Source: Diphasiastrum complanatum
Lineage: Eukaryota; Streptophyta; Lycopodiopsida; Lycopodiales; Lycopodiaceae
Reading direction: 5' to 3'
Length of the DNA: 64,000 bases
Assembly (NCBI GenBank): GCA_029204225.1
Contig: CM055111.1
Location: forward strand, 11,045,999-11,109,998
Each line of letters begins with the position of its first letter. The first letter of the stretch is position 1. The notes under the pieces were generated by a model, which saw only the letters and a list, made by a program, of their open reading frames with translations, searched no databases and was not told the origin of the DNA. A program made the translations under genes and the position numbers. Positions 12,601-27,600 of the stretch are shown here, piece after piece.

Positions 12601-15600
12601 TAGTTAGTCAAGGCTCAACAATCACATTGTGCCCTACCTTTCTCTTCAGTCAAAATTGCTAGTGCCTACTTGTCTATCACCGAGCGAATTAACTCATTTG
12701 TATATCTATTTGTGTAATATAGATGTAGTGCATACATGTTCCATGATATAGTTGACTTATGCACCCAAGACTAAGTCTTAAGCAAACCCTTAGTATTGAG
12801 GTATTTAATCATTACTAGTGCCCATTGAGGAAAATAGTTCATTTTTATTGATGTCATTGAGCAAAGGCTTGGACAATATAGTTCTTTATTCACTCAACTA
12901 CTAAGCAAATATTCCATTTCACCAAGCAATTAGTCTCTCATTTCTCTCTACACTCATTGAATGCCGGCAAGTGCTTCTTACATTTCAATACAAATCATGT
13001 CAAAATACACAATACATGCATGTGACAGATAATACCATCAAGTATGTGCAAATGTCTTCATCATAATTATCTATCTAAAATTATTTGCGCAATCATGTGC
13101 ATGCATTGCCGTGCAAGTGTATAATAATCAATCAATTCGCTAGTCAATTTCGAGTAAGTAATATTGAAAATGGTCTAGCTTATGCTATAAGAGTGCAATT
13201 TGTTTCCCTTCAACAACACCCCCCCCCCCCCCCCCACCCCAACAACAAAAAAAAAATGCTAGTGAAAGGCCTTCAAAGCTAGTTGTCTCAAGTTGTAATT
13301 GGGAAGTGGCATGCTTAATTTGCAGTCAATATGACCAAATTGAAGATTACGTGCGATGTGAAGTCATGACCATCTTAAAAGACTAATATTAACTTGTTTA
13401 CTCAAGATATGGGCAGCGGGCTCTATGGAACTTTGTGCGGATTTTAAAAGTCCGTAGTAGAAACTCAATTTTTTAGCTTTTGCGCTATGTGAATGCGATC
13501 TTGAAGCTCCGTAGTACCCTTTGATGAGTTCCTTAAGAAGTGGGCTTAGTAGACGTTGCAATTCAATTTTAAATTCTGGTTGATTAAGGTAAGTTCTGAT
13601 GCTTGAGGACATAATCACAAAGAATCACAATATGAACCTCTTCAAATCGATTCTTATTGTTTTGAGATTTGTGCACAAAAATTGTCTTCTATCTTGAATT
13701 CTTGTTTCTAAATGTTAGTGGTTGCTAAAATTGCATTTTGAGTTGGATTGCTCAATATATGTTGAATTATAGGCTACAAATGATTTGTAGGTGACTAGAA
13801 TCTTCATAGGTTTAGTGTATTAGTCACCATATCACCCATCTCCCATCTGTATCCCTATTTAGTATAATCGGTACCATTTGAGTTTTTGATGTGCATTGTG
13901 ATCTAACTTCCTAATACCTTCAAGTACATGGTCTTTTACAAAGAAAATTGGCACCTTTTTTTTTCCTCTAGAAAAATTCAAATATTTTGGATTTTGAATC
14001 AATCGACTTGAATCTTTTAGCGACCATGATTGAGAGCACCGAAGATGCTAGAGGCGTAGATGCACGTCAGTAACCACACTGTAAAACCTCTGTGACAAAT
14101 TGGAGAGTGCAAGGCTAACCTCGAGCATTGTCCCATAGATCTTTAAGCTCTCAATCACTAATAGCAGACATATATCTTGAAAGCATGCATTTGCGGGGTG
14201 AAGCTCTGGACTTTGCAAGCATGAGTTACGGGTGATTGGCAATTGTATAAATATCAAATTGTAAAGGAGCCATACGACATTGTCAAGCATGCTCAATCTG
14301 AAGGCAGACTCATGAGGCATAGCAACAACCAGAGCTTTGTATGTCGTGCCATATGAACAAATGTGTGGAAACATGGTGACCTTGTTTTTGCCTTGAGGCC
14401 AACAAATTACTGTGAGGTCCCATGATGAACGTAGGGTGAAGGTGAAACTTGATTCCTTATAGTAAAGATATGATGATAGGACCTTTATGAGTTGATCTCT
14501 ATGACTTTCATTCAAAGGGGGTATCCTCCAGGTTGCAATCTACTAATCTACATGATAAGTATGAAGGAGGAGAATGATGGTGTATAATTTCTTGTTGGTC
14601 ATCTAAAAAGATCATTGACATGGGAAAGATTGTCTTCACTCAAAACAATGCTCAGAATAGAGATGGGCTAGAAGACTTATCTAGACCTTTTAACTATCTT
14701 TGAACTAGCAATAGAGGATTTGAGCATATCCTTATATGCTGTGTAATTTAAGTCACTCATTCCTTCACCTTTTTGACTAGTGTTTTGTGGATTGCTTTTC
14801 CAAATTCGAGTGTGTGGGATAGATCAGTTGTTGCACCTTGTCTATGCATAGCAAAATAATTATCATGAATGTTGTCAAATAAATACAAACGCATATTGCC
14901 TATTCAAGTTATTAAATTTGTGGAATAATCAACTTGAGGAGTCCACGTTCGAGTCTAGATCAGCCAATTTGTTGATTTGAACCGATTCAGAATCAGGTCC
15001 CAACATTTTGTATAGAAGAATCAATTTTAGAATTTAGAAGAATTATGTTAGATGTAAGTTATAATAAAGAAAAACTGCAAAGGGTGTCGAATACAATGGC
15101 AAAATGCAAACTCAAATCACCTGAATCCTGATCCCTGACAAGCTATATACATATATGACTTCAGGAGGCAAAAGGGACGAAACTTAAATGATTAGACTAA
15201 GTCAGAGGCGCCCTCTTTTCTTCCTATAGAAGTCTTTGTAGTTGGAGTCTATAACCAGTAGCAAGTACTGAGTTTACAATGTACATGTACGATTACTGAC
15301 GGCTGTCATCCGTGTGCTAGTGTTAGTAGTATGATAACTGACTTATCAGAGGCTATCTAGATCTAAATTTGAAAGTTGAAACCTGCGTATGGTATATTTT
15401 CTGCAAAATGTATAATACAAAAAATGTGAAATTTTTCTCTAAAAAGAAAATTGATTCTTTTATTCGAGTCAGAATCATAATCCATTGACCAAAGAATCGT
15501 GATCATATTTATTAGCTATAGTAGTTATTTTTTCTGTTGTCACCACCATTGGACCTGTTGGTGAATATAAGACTACTTTGGTCTTTTTTAAATTCTCCAA

Positions 15601-18600
15601 ACTTTTGTGACAGGAAGAGTGCCTACATAAGCTTCAGGAGCGTCTGGAAGTGCCTTTTGATGGTACACGTTCAGAGCATCAGGTAACTTAATGCACTTTT
15701 CAAGCCTCAGCACTCTATGGTACTCCTTTTCTGCTTCCTTGTACTTCTTTTTGTGGAAAAGGCAATAGAGCAAGAGTCAAGAAGTGCAGTGAGTGGAACA
15801 TTACATTGAGCAGGTTTTAGTTTTAAGATCTTGCTCAAAACACTTCTCAATATTTTACAAGCGATATCTCACGTGTTTGATGAGAAAAATTGTAGCTGAC
15901 TAATCTTTGGTTTTGGAGATCCAATGTCTTCTCTGAGTTCTGAGGCTGGAGCTGTGTGATACATAAATGTCACTTTATGAAAACAGTGTCCAACTAAGAA
16001 TACTTAATGATAATCGTAAACTGCTGACAGCTCAGGCAAATCATGTTTAAAGCTATCCAATAGAACTTTCCAAACTAAGAGTTCAAAACACTAACTCAAT
16101 CTACTGGATTTTGAGAGTCGCTCCTTTTCATAATGATTCAACGCTGGGGCTTATGCCAAAAATTACCAAAACAAGGGTGGCAGGGAATTCCAATATTCCC
16201 TGCAACTTTGATGCGGCCCATTTTCAGTCAGACAAAGAGTTTTATGCTGCTTAGTAATAATAAATTGGTGCCAAAAACAGCTGTGAGTCCCAATGTATGG
16301 AAATGCATGTATGGACTTTTGTCCATAATAAAGGGCCTACAGGAGCTCTGCTCACATGCAAAACAAACAGTTAGCGGCAAGCCTAACAATGATACTGTGT
16401 TTTTAGTTAAAAAAATTCAGTGCATACACTCTTTCCTGGTTAACAGGCTATTTGATTAGGAGTTAATCGATCAACACTTTCCATATGCAAGAATGGATAT
16501 ACCAAAAATAGCATTTTTGAGCAGTTGAATGAGAGATAATCTGAATAGAAGCTTTAATGCTGCTCCAGAAAGTCATATTTTGATGCTCAATCACCAGTAT
16601 GAAGTATCTCATGTATTCTTTATGCCGGTGTTAAGACTTCCTGCTCTTTTCTATTTTCTAACAATCAACATACAAGATATCTCGTGCTTCTAACACTAGG
16701 ATGTTATCACATGCTATGAAAGCTCGGTCAGATTATCTGGCATCTCATAAATCTTCTGTATTTTGATAGTAAATGTTTGGGCATGTAAAAATGGAGAGAA
16801 ATAAGCTGAGATTTGGATCAGAAAAGACAGTCATGGATGTCAAGTTAAGTTGGTGTTACTCTTTTGATTGCTGGGTCTTTAGGGACAACTTAACAACTGT
16901 GCCACCATCAATAATCCTTCTTCCTAGTATGTTTGCTTGGCTCTGGATTGTCTTCTTTGGTGAGTAAAGTGACTAAACAAGCATGATTATCGTACTGGTA
17001 CAATATGTGTTGCAGTGGGTAGTTTCTCTGCCAGTTATTTACAACCTTTCAAAGTTAACAAATAGCTATGTTGATGCAGGAAGCCCTGATAGCATTGTGG
17101 CAAGCTGCTTTTCCAGATCGTACTTTCAGGGGATTGGTTTCAGAACAATGGAAAGACATGGGCTGGCAGGGGACGGATCCATCCACGGACTTCAGGTTAA
17201 TATTGGATAGAGCTAGCATCAGAAGTGTTTACTTCTAAGTGGAGCCATATCTTCTTAAATGGAATCATGCTAGATGTTCAAACCCTTAACCAGTGCATAG
17301 CATACTTATTCTGCATTGTATACTTGTTCAGTTTTATACACCCTTTCAAAGTAACATAAGTTTATGTCAATTCAGAAAACCCTGGTAGCATTGTGGCATG
17401 CTGTTTTTTCAGTTTGTAATTCTAGACAGTTTCATCCATAGGAGTCCCACTCTTGTAGCTATGCTACAGTTTCCACTAATGAGTATTCCAGTAGCACTTT
17501 CAAATAGCCCGAATTCCTGGGATCCAGCAGCAGGGATGAAATGCTTAATTCATTACCCTATGCTTGTACCTCATAAAAATGGCAATAGCAGCTCTATCTA
17601 TGGCCCAAATAGCCTACGTGAATCTACCTGTGCTTGATCATTGATGGTTCACTATCAGAGTAGAGCCTCCCTCTATGAGAAGTCTCACATACTCCCTCCG
17701 CAAACTATTTCTGCTGAGAAACTCTTTCGGTAAAAAGTCTTTTCTCTACTTGTGGTGTATTCTCTAGAACTCTGGTTGGTATCTTGCATGAGCTACAGGT
17801 TTTTGGCTGTACACACATGGCGATTATGGTTTTTGTTAGGAACAACATAACCATAGGAAAGGCAAAGCTAGTCAGATCCATATTGACACCTGCCTCGATG
17901 CTCAGTCTTAAACTGATGACACACACTGATTGCCCGTATTTAGTTGCCCGTTGTCTATCAACTCTCAAGATATGGTTTTTTATTTTCTTTGTAAACAAAC
18001 GCATTTTTTTTTTTTTTTTGGGGAGTCCCGTTCCGGAACGGAACGTGTTCTGGAACGCGTTTCAGAACGCGCTCCGTTCCAGAACGGGCAACTAAGGATT
18101 ACTGATGCATGAGGAGTCCCAGTCCACTGCTGAAGGACTGCATGGCTCCTATCTGTCATGCATGCGTCTGCATGGGCATTCCTGGCCCTCATACCACTCC
18201 ATAGTATGCATGCATGCCATTGACTCACACTGTCCTCTGCTCTCCGGTGGTTAGCTGCACCTAGAAGTACTGTTGGGTTGGTATAGTTACGGTCGCGTAT
18301 CAATAGTGACGTGCAATATACTCAGCAATTAGTCGAGGATAAAAAGAACAAGTAGAATGTCAATAGTTTCAATGAGAACTTCAGTTATGGAGTTCAAATA
18401 GCCAAAGAATGTTTGCAACACAAATTAACTGAGTTATATATTGGGTATATAGCCCCTAACTATGATATCCTTAGGTTCTGGGCCACAATCATTGAGGCCA
18501 TGCCCTTTCGGGACCTAGGAACTCTTAGTTGCCCTAATCTCTAGTAGGTTCCACTAAGGCCTCTAGATAGTATATATAGGGCTATCATTGTATTCATTTC

Positions 18601-21600
18601 TCAGTTCATGATATTGATCTCTCTCTATTAGTTTTCATTAGTTCTCTCCTTCCATTGCTTGTAGGGCTATGGCTATGATCTGATGCGATGTCTTTTAGCT
18701 ATTCTTGTAGGGATTAGTCTATATTGTCTCATATATGCTCTTTATGCTTCATTGCTAATATTTGTGAATCTATTCATAACTTGGTATCAGAGCTATCCAC
18801 ATTCTGATGTTGATATGAATGCGATGGCTGTCCCCAAATTTTAAGGCCGAGCTACCTCTTTTGGTGGCAAACCTTTTGATCTGATGATTACCCGTCTGTG
18901 TTGCCTTTGTACATGATCTTATCTTTTATATGGATCCACTACTTGATGATTCTCAGGTTATTCTAGATGTCGTAGTTGATCAGTCTATCTGTCATGAGCC
19001 ATATTGTGAGAGTACGACTTCTTTCGAGTGTTTTTTAAAGGCACCTTGTGAGGTTCCTTCCGTAAGCAAGTTTGAGTCTTATTGTGGTGGAGAGTTACCT
19101 GAGTTACTTGAGATAGTCATTGTCTCACATAGCATGTTCGAGTCACATCTATAGGTTGATGAAAATTTTCTGCACCAGTATGTGAACATTTATCAGATGG
19201 ATGAGATTCTCTTTTACTAAATTTGTAGACCATGGGTGTACAGGTTAGGGAGTTTTTCTCCCCAACGACACTATAATCTTGTAGGACACAGAAGTACCAT
19301 CAAGTTATTGGACTTGGGGATCTTTTCCTTTTGGCAATATGGCCAAGTGATGAGGATTGAGGGAGGTTCTTTAGAAATTAGTATATACAGTAATCAAAAG
19401 AAATTTATGAGCTAAAGTTTAGAATTTATTCATGGAAGAGCTTAAGTTACAGAGCTTCTCTGTAGGGCAGGCAGCCTATTGGCATTTTTCTAAAGGATAA
19501 GGTCAAACGGACATGACAAGCTGTTTAGAGATTTGTTTCTTGTTTGTTTTGTGCAATGGGGGAGAAGAAGCTCAAGAATCTACATCTGATATTTGTTTAC
19601 TCACAAGTACAACCTTTTTTATCCTGCATAGGCTCCTGCTTTCTAGCTTGTCCTGCCAAGAGTTTCTCTCTGTGGCAAGGTTTTAGACACCAAGCTTCTA
19701 GCTTGAAGAAGTGGTTTCACCCTATATGGTGAGGTGCCAATCCTGTTTTTAGAAATAAATGTTGCATGATAATTAAAAAACACATATTGCAAAGAACGAT
19801 AATGAAAAGCATTAAGTGACCAACACGATACATTGACCCTTGCATCAAAATGATGAATGAATGAAACAAAACATATAACAATTGTGATGTAATTTAAACT
19901 GAGGACCCACGTCCTCCAAGCTTGTGAACTTCAGCTAGCCAATGATGAAAATGAAGCTTTTCCTCGCCTTAATTGCTATTGATGTCTTCCACCTTTCCGA
20001 TCTGTGGGCGATTGTCAGTGGGTTGATCATGTCCTTGACCTATGCTCTGTGCCTGTGGTCATGTGATCTGGTCTAGTGACTAATAATGGTCACCAAAGTC
20101 CGCTGCCATCGCTCAATCATCAGCTTGTTGACCACCCACCAAGTCCAGCATGTCATGTCCTGACCATGGTATTGACTCTAGGTTCATGACAGTTTTTAAT
20201 GGGCATATCTCTTGCAGCTTGTGGGACCATGTTCCAATTTAGTATACATCACTGTCTCCTTCCCAGGCTACTAGATACTCCTGAGAACATGATTCCCTTT
20301 GCAATCACTTCTCTCCAATCTAGTACTACTTTGGTGTGCCGTCTAATGTATCATACATTTAAACTGTAGTTAGTCCCTCGAGACAATTACCACCATTATG
20401 CAAGCATTGTTTCAATCAGGTCATGTGAAGGATTATATGTACTCTACATCCCTTTGGTAATTCTTACGTGCAATTGTCACTGATTTTTTTGATGACCTTC
20501 CACACTTTACCTAGGACATAACTTGGTACACTTCCATGTTTTCCGCCAGCAGGAAGATCATCTCCCATACTTCAAACTTCTGATAGGTACGGTTTTCTTG
20601 CGCATAACTCTGCTCTGTAGCTGGCCTGAAACATAGTTCAACCAAAGGGCGCATTCCTATGGGCATGTATTCATGCATGTAACTGATACTATCATATGAT
20701 TAGATGTCAAACAGCAAGTAAGAACTATCCTGGGGTATTATAATATGCTACCTCTAATTATTCTGAGATTCATCAAATGATGATAAAGGTTGATCAGTAG
20801 TAATCGTACACACCAGCACAACACGTCCAGCTGTTGTTTTAAGGAATCCAAGTAACACTGAAAAAAATGGTGAATCTGGTTGGTCATTCACTGCATAGAT
20901 ATTCACTGAAGTTTTTGGAAGTTAAGTTGCTCTTGAGATGCTGAAACACTGTAAAGGTACAACTTGAGCCTTTTGTTTCGAAATAGAGCATACATTTTGG
21001 TGAGAAAGCTTTTAGGCTCATTCCATTTGAGTGCGTCGGTTGCCAACTTGATATTATTTAAGTTTTGTGAAAAACTGCAATTTTTTTGGGCTGTGTTTAC
21101 AGGGGAGGTGGATACGTGTCGTTGGAGAACTTACTCTTCTTTGCCAAGCATTTTCCAGTAAGTGCCCATACAATTTCCACTGTCTTTTTCCCTCTATTTG
21201 CTGGGTTGTTCTAACAAAACTCTGCTGTAAATATGTGAAACTTTAGTCTGTCTGAATTCAACTTAGTCGATGCTTGTGAAGTTTTTAAAGTTGTGTGTGC
21301 TGACTACTTTTTGATTGATCAGCAATTTATCAAATAGTGACTGTTGTTGCCGTCACTGATTAACTTTATGTAGTATGGAAATGAAAACTGTACAAGCACC
21401 TATTAGGAGCAAACAGACAAAGCTGACATGTTAATATATGTGAAAGTTTTCTGAAAGGAAATTTTCTAAGAAACTGCTACTAAAGAACATCCGTCTCACT
21501 TGCATTACCAGCGGATGGATCTCTTCTTTTAAACCATTTCATAATCCTCGGATTTAGCTCCAAAAACAAGAAAAAAAAGCAAACAAAAAAGAAAAGGTAG

Positions 21601-24600
21601 CTGTTGAGATACACAAGGCATTGAGACCTTGTTTGAGTAATTGGTAATTTGGTGCTCCTGCTTGGCAATTCATGGTGGCCTGTTTCCTTCTATTTCAATA
21701 TGAGCTACATGAGGAATTTTCAGAGAAGTGATGTACTTGAGCTATTTAATCCAGAAAGAGTGGAAAAGTACCCTATTAACTTTCCCGTGGTCATGTATCA
21801 TGCTTATTATCAATTCATTAGTCCTGTATAATTCCAGCTCTCAGGTATATTGTTCAGCAAAAGCTTTGCAAGTGATAAGATTGCTAGGTATATTCTTGAT
21901 AAAGAACTAAAGTTTCATTGGCCAGAAGATATGAGGATGAACCCTGACACTGTGTCCTGGCTAGCAGCAGGGCATGAAGTAGCTGCTAGATTGAGTCTTC
22001 TTCTTGGCATATGCATATTTTAGGCCATGTCTCCTGAATCTTGATAAAGTTATGCTTAAAAAATTGATAGGGTTGTTAGTAAGGTCTTGAAAGCGATTGA
22101 TGAATTTGCAAAAACCACAAGAGATACAAAACCTTAAAAGCTCTACTGCAAACCATGGTCTGATGGTTTGCTAAAAGTTTTTGTTGCATTCGAGTGCAGA
22201 ATACTTTTGCTGACTAGAAGGAAGAGCCGCAAGGTGAATACATGGAAGTCAGTAGATTTAAGACTTTGAGAACTTGCTGGATATTGCCTTCAGTATATGC
22301 AATCAGTCTTGTAGTCTTGCATTCATTTAGCTTGGGCAATTTAGTATCTCTGTATCCTGTACTATAATTTGAAATCCTTTCCTGAAATTTTGCTGATGTG
22401 AAGGAGCAAAATCAGAATTCAAGTAGTTTTACTGCACCTATGCAGTTTTCTTTCAAATTGAGTGTTAGGGAAGTCAGGGGTGCAGGTCCTTAAGGATGAC
22501 AAGCACTACTTGTACCTTCTACAGGAGGAAAGGAAGCTGAGAGGCATTCTAGTCTTGAACTTGTGATTAATCTGTTTATGTAAAGTGCTCTAGTCATGAA
22601 AACCCAACATGCAGACTGATTAGGTGGCAGCTCTACCAACTGGCACTACTCATCATGAATCATATATAGAGACCTGCTTAGACTCTTGAGGATGACCAAT
22701 ACAAATCGAAATGCAGGAGTTTGCTAATGCGAAAAGGTTGTGCTTCTTCCGAGAGTGGTCTTTGGAACTTTCATGGCGTTTATGGTTCTAATTGTGTTGC
22801 ATTTGATGCATGGATGGTGCTGATTGCTATGGAGCCAGCAGTAACTATTGAAAGCTCTTAAACTGACCATAATGGTAATGTGAACGTAGAAAGCATATGA
22901 TCTTATAACCAGTTTTTGCTTTATAATTTTTTAGGACATCAAAGTGGACTCGGACATGATATGTGATGTTACTAAGTTATTGCTATTCATAACGTAAATC
23001 ATTTAGCCACAAGCAGTGCCTAATAAGTTGAACCTGCAATATGCCTTTTGTTTGTGCATGCATCACATTTGGAAGTTATATTGAAATGGGCTTCATTTGT
23101 AAGTTTGGAAGTTTGTTATACTTGGATCTTACGAGGTTGGTTGTTACTATTAGTTAGTTTATCTCATGTGTTTTGATTCCTATAATTGCAGATCACAGTT
23201 TTTTGATGTCCTCTTCATTTTTACCCTATACTTGCAACTCATCCTATATTGCTATGATAGTGTACTTGTTGGTTGTTGTATCACCAAATTTTGCGTGAAC
23301 TAGCATCCCCTTTAAACACATGAGCTGTTTACCTGTGTGGGTTGTTGTATCACCAGATTGCCTCTGCAAATCTGAAGCAGTGTAACATATTACATTTGTA
23401 AAATTTTTAAAACCTCTGCATGCTGTTGCCATTCCTCTAACTCCATGGTTAGCTTGCATCCTGGGGTCTGGCATACTGTTTGTTGCAAGACAAGTGGTCC
23501 CTGTCAGTGCATATCTGGTTCAGCTTAACCTTGTGATGCTGTAGGTTTGCCTAAGGTACCTACAATCTACTTTCCTGATTTGACATGTGAGGGTTCTTGC
23601 CACTAAGCTTATGCGTTTGGAATAATGAGATGATAGAGTCTTGTTTCACAATACCAAGATCTAATAGCTTCGATCAAAAGCTCAGATGACTCAGCAAACG
23701 AGAAGCATAGTACCACGGGAATGGATCTCTATAGGAGAAAATCAGGATTGAAGCACCAGCTATTGACACTATGTTGGTTTCCAAGGGGAGGCTCGAACTT
23801 GGGACCAAAGAAGGTTTGGATGTCAAGCTAATCAACTGAGCCAACCCTGTTGGGTGAAGTGAAATTCAATGATAATTTTTCTTTTCTTTTGTAAAGCTAT
23901 ATGAGTTGTTTGAAAGATTAGAAGCTTCTCATCTGATGCTTGTAGGCAATTGACTGTTGTGTGGGGAAAATGCACTGAAAACAGTTGGCATCTTGTTAAG
24001 GTACGTCTGTAGAACATATATAAGTTGAAGCAGATTCCAACTTCCAAGCTCAAGCACATCTTTCAAGCTTTAAATGTTTACATATCACCTGGATTTTTTG
24101 GTGTTATGAGATGGCCTTCTGTTATTTAAGTTAACGAGAATCAGAGTTTATCTAATGCAAACTTCTGCTTATAGAAGTCATAGAAGCTTTTTATTGGTAA
24201 ATTTAGAAAACTGAGTGTTGCATATGGAAAAGACAAAGCGTTCACATCTTTTTAACAAATGTGTACAGTGTATACTGTTGAAGCAGAGTTCAATTGTAAA
24301 TTTTCTTGAATAACCAGGAATTTGCTATTCTGAGATGCCTTACGTTAATTAGTTTGCCATAATGAGGTACTGTTTGTTGCAGCAATCATTTCACAGGTTG
24401 CTCCATAAAGAAGAAGGAAAGAGAGCAGCCTGGGAATATCCGTTTGCAGTAGCTGGCATTAATATCTCCTTCATGCTGACACAAATGCTCGATCTTCGTT
24501 CAGGTGATTTGTTAGGCTCCTGGCATTCACTTGGTTTATGTGTTGATTTTTATGAATTTTATCCTTTATCCATCCAGACCTGGAGCAGTCACATTCGTCA

Positions 24601-27600
24601 GTAGTGTTGAAGTGGATGTTATATCTTAATAGTTGTATGATTGAGAAAGAAAGAAAGCTTCATGCGAAAGGCACATAAGATGAATAAGTACATATCAAGT
24701 GTGTGGAACAAGTGAGAGTGTATGAAAACGTCTCCCTGTAGAAGAAAAATGCATTTAATGTAAATTTAAGTACAAATACCGCGAATAAAGAAACTATATA
24801 TGTATGAAACTTGAAATAGCTATGTATGATGGTAAAAAACCTTAGATCATGTCCTAGAGGTGGTGGATATGATGATGTTGTGGTTGCTGTTGTTAATACT
24901 GAAGAAGGATGTAATACGAGCTGCAATAGGAAGTAAGGTTGGGGTAAGCTGCCGAAGTCGAGAATGTGGGAGGGACCTCTCCTTGTTTAGGACGAATAGG
25001 TCTGGCCATAGGGTAACGGTGCACTATCTTTGAGCTCTGTGGAAAGTCATATCAGCATCATCCTCGCCGTCCTCTGAATTTGGTTCTGGTCATAGTCATC
25101 ACCGTCTGGAGAAAAAGGAGAGGTGATATGAAGCTGTGTGTCTGGAGTACTCTGATGAGAAGGTTGAAGATCTTGTCGTAATAGAAGCATCTCTCATATC
25201 ATATGTGCAACGCAACATGGATCCTCATAGGTAACAAGTGAGTGCAAAGTGATTGGTGTATCTTTGAACAAACAATAGTATCTTCCTTAAATCTCATAAT
25301 AGACTAGGCATGTGAAGATAATGTTCTCCTCAGTCTCGACCTTGCCTAGGGAACATAATTGGCAGATCCTATTCTCTCGTGGGGTACCCTGACATATTAA
25401 CCTCAAGCAGGTGCGAAGAGACCCGGAACTGACCCAATATGAATTTGAGACCATGTCAACACAGGTAATATGGTAGAAGTGGGATCCTTGATACATATGT
25501 CTCTAAAAAGTGAAGCCGATAGAAGTGGATTTGACCCCCAATTGACCATGCCAGGCTTGATCAAGATAAGCATTGTAGATAACTCGTCTGATGTAATTAT
25601 GAGTACCCGAGGGAAGGACAATGATGGAGATGCAAAGTGTGTCAAGGAGGCGAGAAGCCTGAGAGAACCAAGCCAATTGATTGCCCTGACTATGTAAGTG
25701 TTCGGATGAGATGAGAGCAACTTGCGTGTATCTCTGCTCGGATGGTGTGGGACTGAGGGCTTATCTTGTATCATACGTGAGAGTATCGTAATCTGTAATC
25801 TCAAGGTATGTTACAAGGCCGTAACTACACATAGATGTCTACACCCTTCACTCAATTTGGAAACTCCAAGCTCGAGAATGTCACAATAATTGAGACAACA
25901 CAATTTCAACACCCAGAGCAGGCAGAGCACTTGGGATATCTTGATGCACCACGTACATAGATGTGCGGCATTCCGGAAATTCCGAGTGTTCTGGAACAGT
26001 TTCGGGATTCAACAGCATTCTGGATCAGAACGCTTCCAAAAAAAAAATTGGTTTTTCTTTAACATGTGTGTTGGGGGTGGCAAAAAACATGTAGGGACCA
26101 TAGTTGCACTACGTTTCTAGAAACGCGTCCAGAAACACATTCAGAAACGAGTTTCTGAACCGCGTTTCTAGTTTAGGACAGCGTTCACATTTCGTTTTCC
26201 TAGGTCCCTCTGAGTAGGATGATGTCTAATTTTATTCTTGCAACTTCACTAAGCTCTACTCCTTTGTCCCGGTATTCACTACATTTCCCAGAGAGGGAAT
26301 TGAGCATTGTACTCCTCTTGGTGTTCCTATGAACCCACATCACTGCAAAAGGCCTCACCCCCTCAAAAAGGTGCCCATGTTCCTTATTCTCGCCATTGTG
26401 TAACTGTTTCCCATCCTATTTGACAGCTTCTTTAGATTTTTTATTGGTTTTTTTAAAGATTGGCTAGAAATCTTTTGGAAAGCATGCTTTTATCCATACC
26501 TTCCATCCTTGACATAATTCTCTTAACTTTAAATACCCATGACATGGTTTCCTCATCTTTGTTCACCTCTGATTGTAGGGTAACAAGTTAGTCTTGGATT
26601 TGAAGGTGCTCATCGACCGTGTTGTGTCATGGGCTGGCCTCTATCTTGCTCATTTTTTCTTGTATCTTTTGGCTTTTAGTTTTAAATCTTGTACTTATAT
26701 CTATGGCTCTTGATTTAAGCTCTCATTTTGTCGATTTTGTTAGTTATCATCCAGTAGTTTTGTTCCACTCTCTCCATTATGTTTGCTAGCGATGAGTATT
26801 GTTGTTTTAGTGAGATATTTTAGAATTGTATGTTTCTAAAGTCTTTGGTTGGAGTGGAATTTTGCTGTCCATTTTGTTCTCCTAGCTTCAAAGATTCTTC
26901 AAGCCATGCCAAAAGGCAGTCATGGATCCAACATATTCCGACGAGAGCGGTAGCTCTAGAAGTCATAGGACCAGTTTGAGATGGTCGATGACTCTCCATC
27001 AGAGGCACCTAAGGCCAGTTGTGTCTAGGTGTGTTGCAGTCGCAACCTGGTGTACTTGCACGTGACATGCCTCGTGGCGAGTTTGGTAGAGCCCACATAC
27101 AACTGACCAAGTTAATCCGTAATCTGGCGGGCAGTGACTAGGGTTAGCCGGTATGTGATCGGTGTGGTCCAACAAAGATAGACTTAGAACTAGTAGAGTC
27201 CTTTGTCTCTCAATCTTACGTGTCGAACAAATTCTGCAGATCTTGTCCTCATGTGGGATACCCACATACTTGTATTGATCTGGAGGTGATGTGAAGACAC
27301 TCTCAGCTGTCCCAAAGTGTAACTTAAGGCATGTGAGATCTCTAGATCCAGATAAGGAGCTCATATCAAGAACTCATACTCAGTGCTCTGAAGGAATTGT
27401 GTCCTTTAAAACTTCATTTTGGTCCCAAGTTGACCCTCCTAGACTCTCTAAAACATATGCTTTGTAGATGAACCTGCGGATGTAGTTGTGAGCGGCCTCT
27501 GGAAGCTATGATGGATAAGTCATATGAATGTAGTAGCTGAACCGACTATAAGTACCAAGAGATGAGATGTCCTTTGTGATGAAGTGATAGGTGAACAAAC

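Noticed and set aside
14048-14515. 155-codon minus ORF in ELMO intron 3
   Set aside because: It has no recognisable domain, and its length is compatible with chance in AT-rich DNA or with old repeat debris, so I did not call it a gene.
17705-18303. Overlapping ORFs around the TTCnnGAA cluster
   Set aside because: They lie in different frames on both strands and have no domain; the open frames result from the GAACG repeat.
18930-19154. 74-codon plus ORF after the intron 5 priming site
   Set aside because: It is placed where gag would start but shows no gag motif, so I did not call it a retroelement gene.
23785-23850. Possible functional tRNA gene
   Set aside because: A and B boxes are good but acceptor and anticodon arms do not fold, so a SINE head is preferred.
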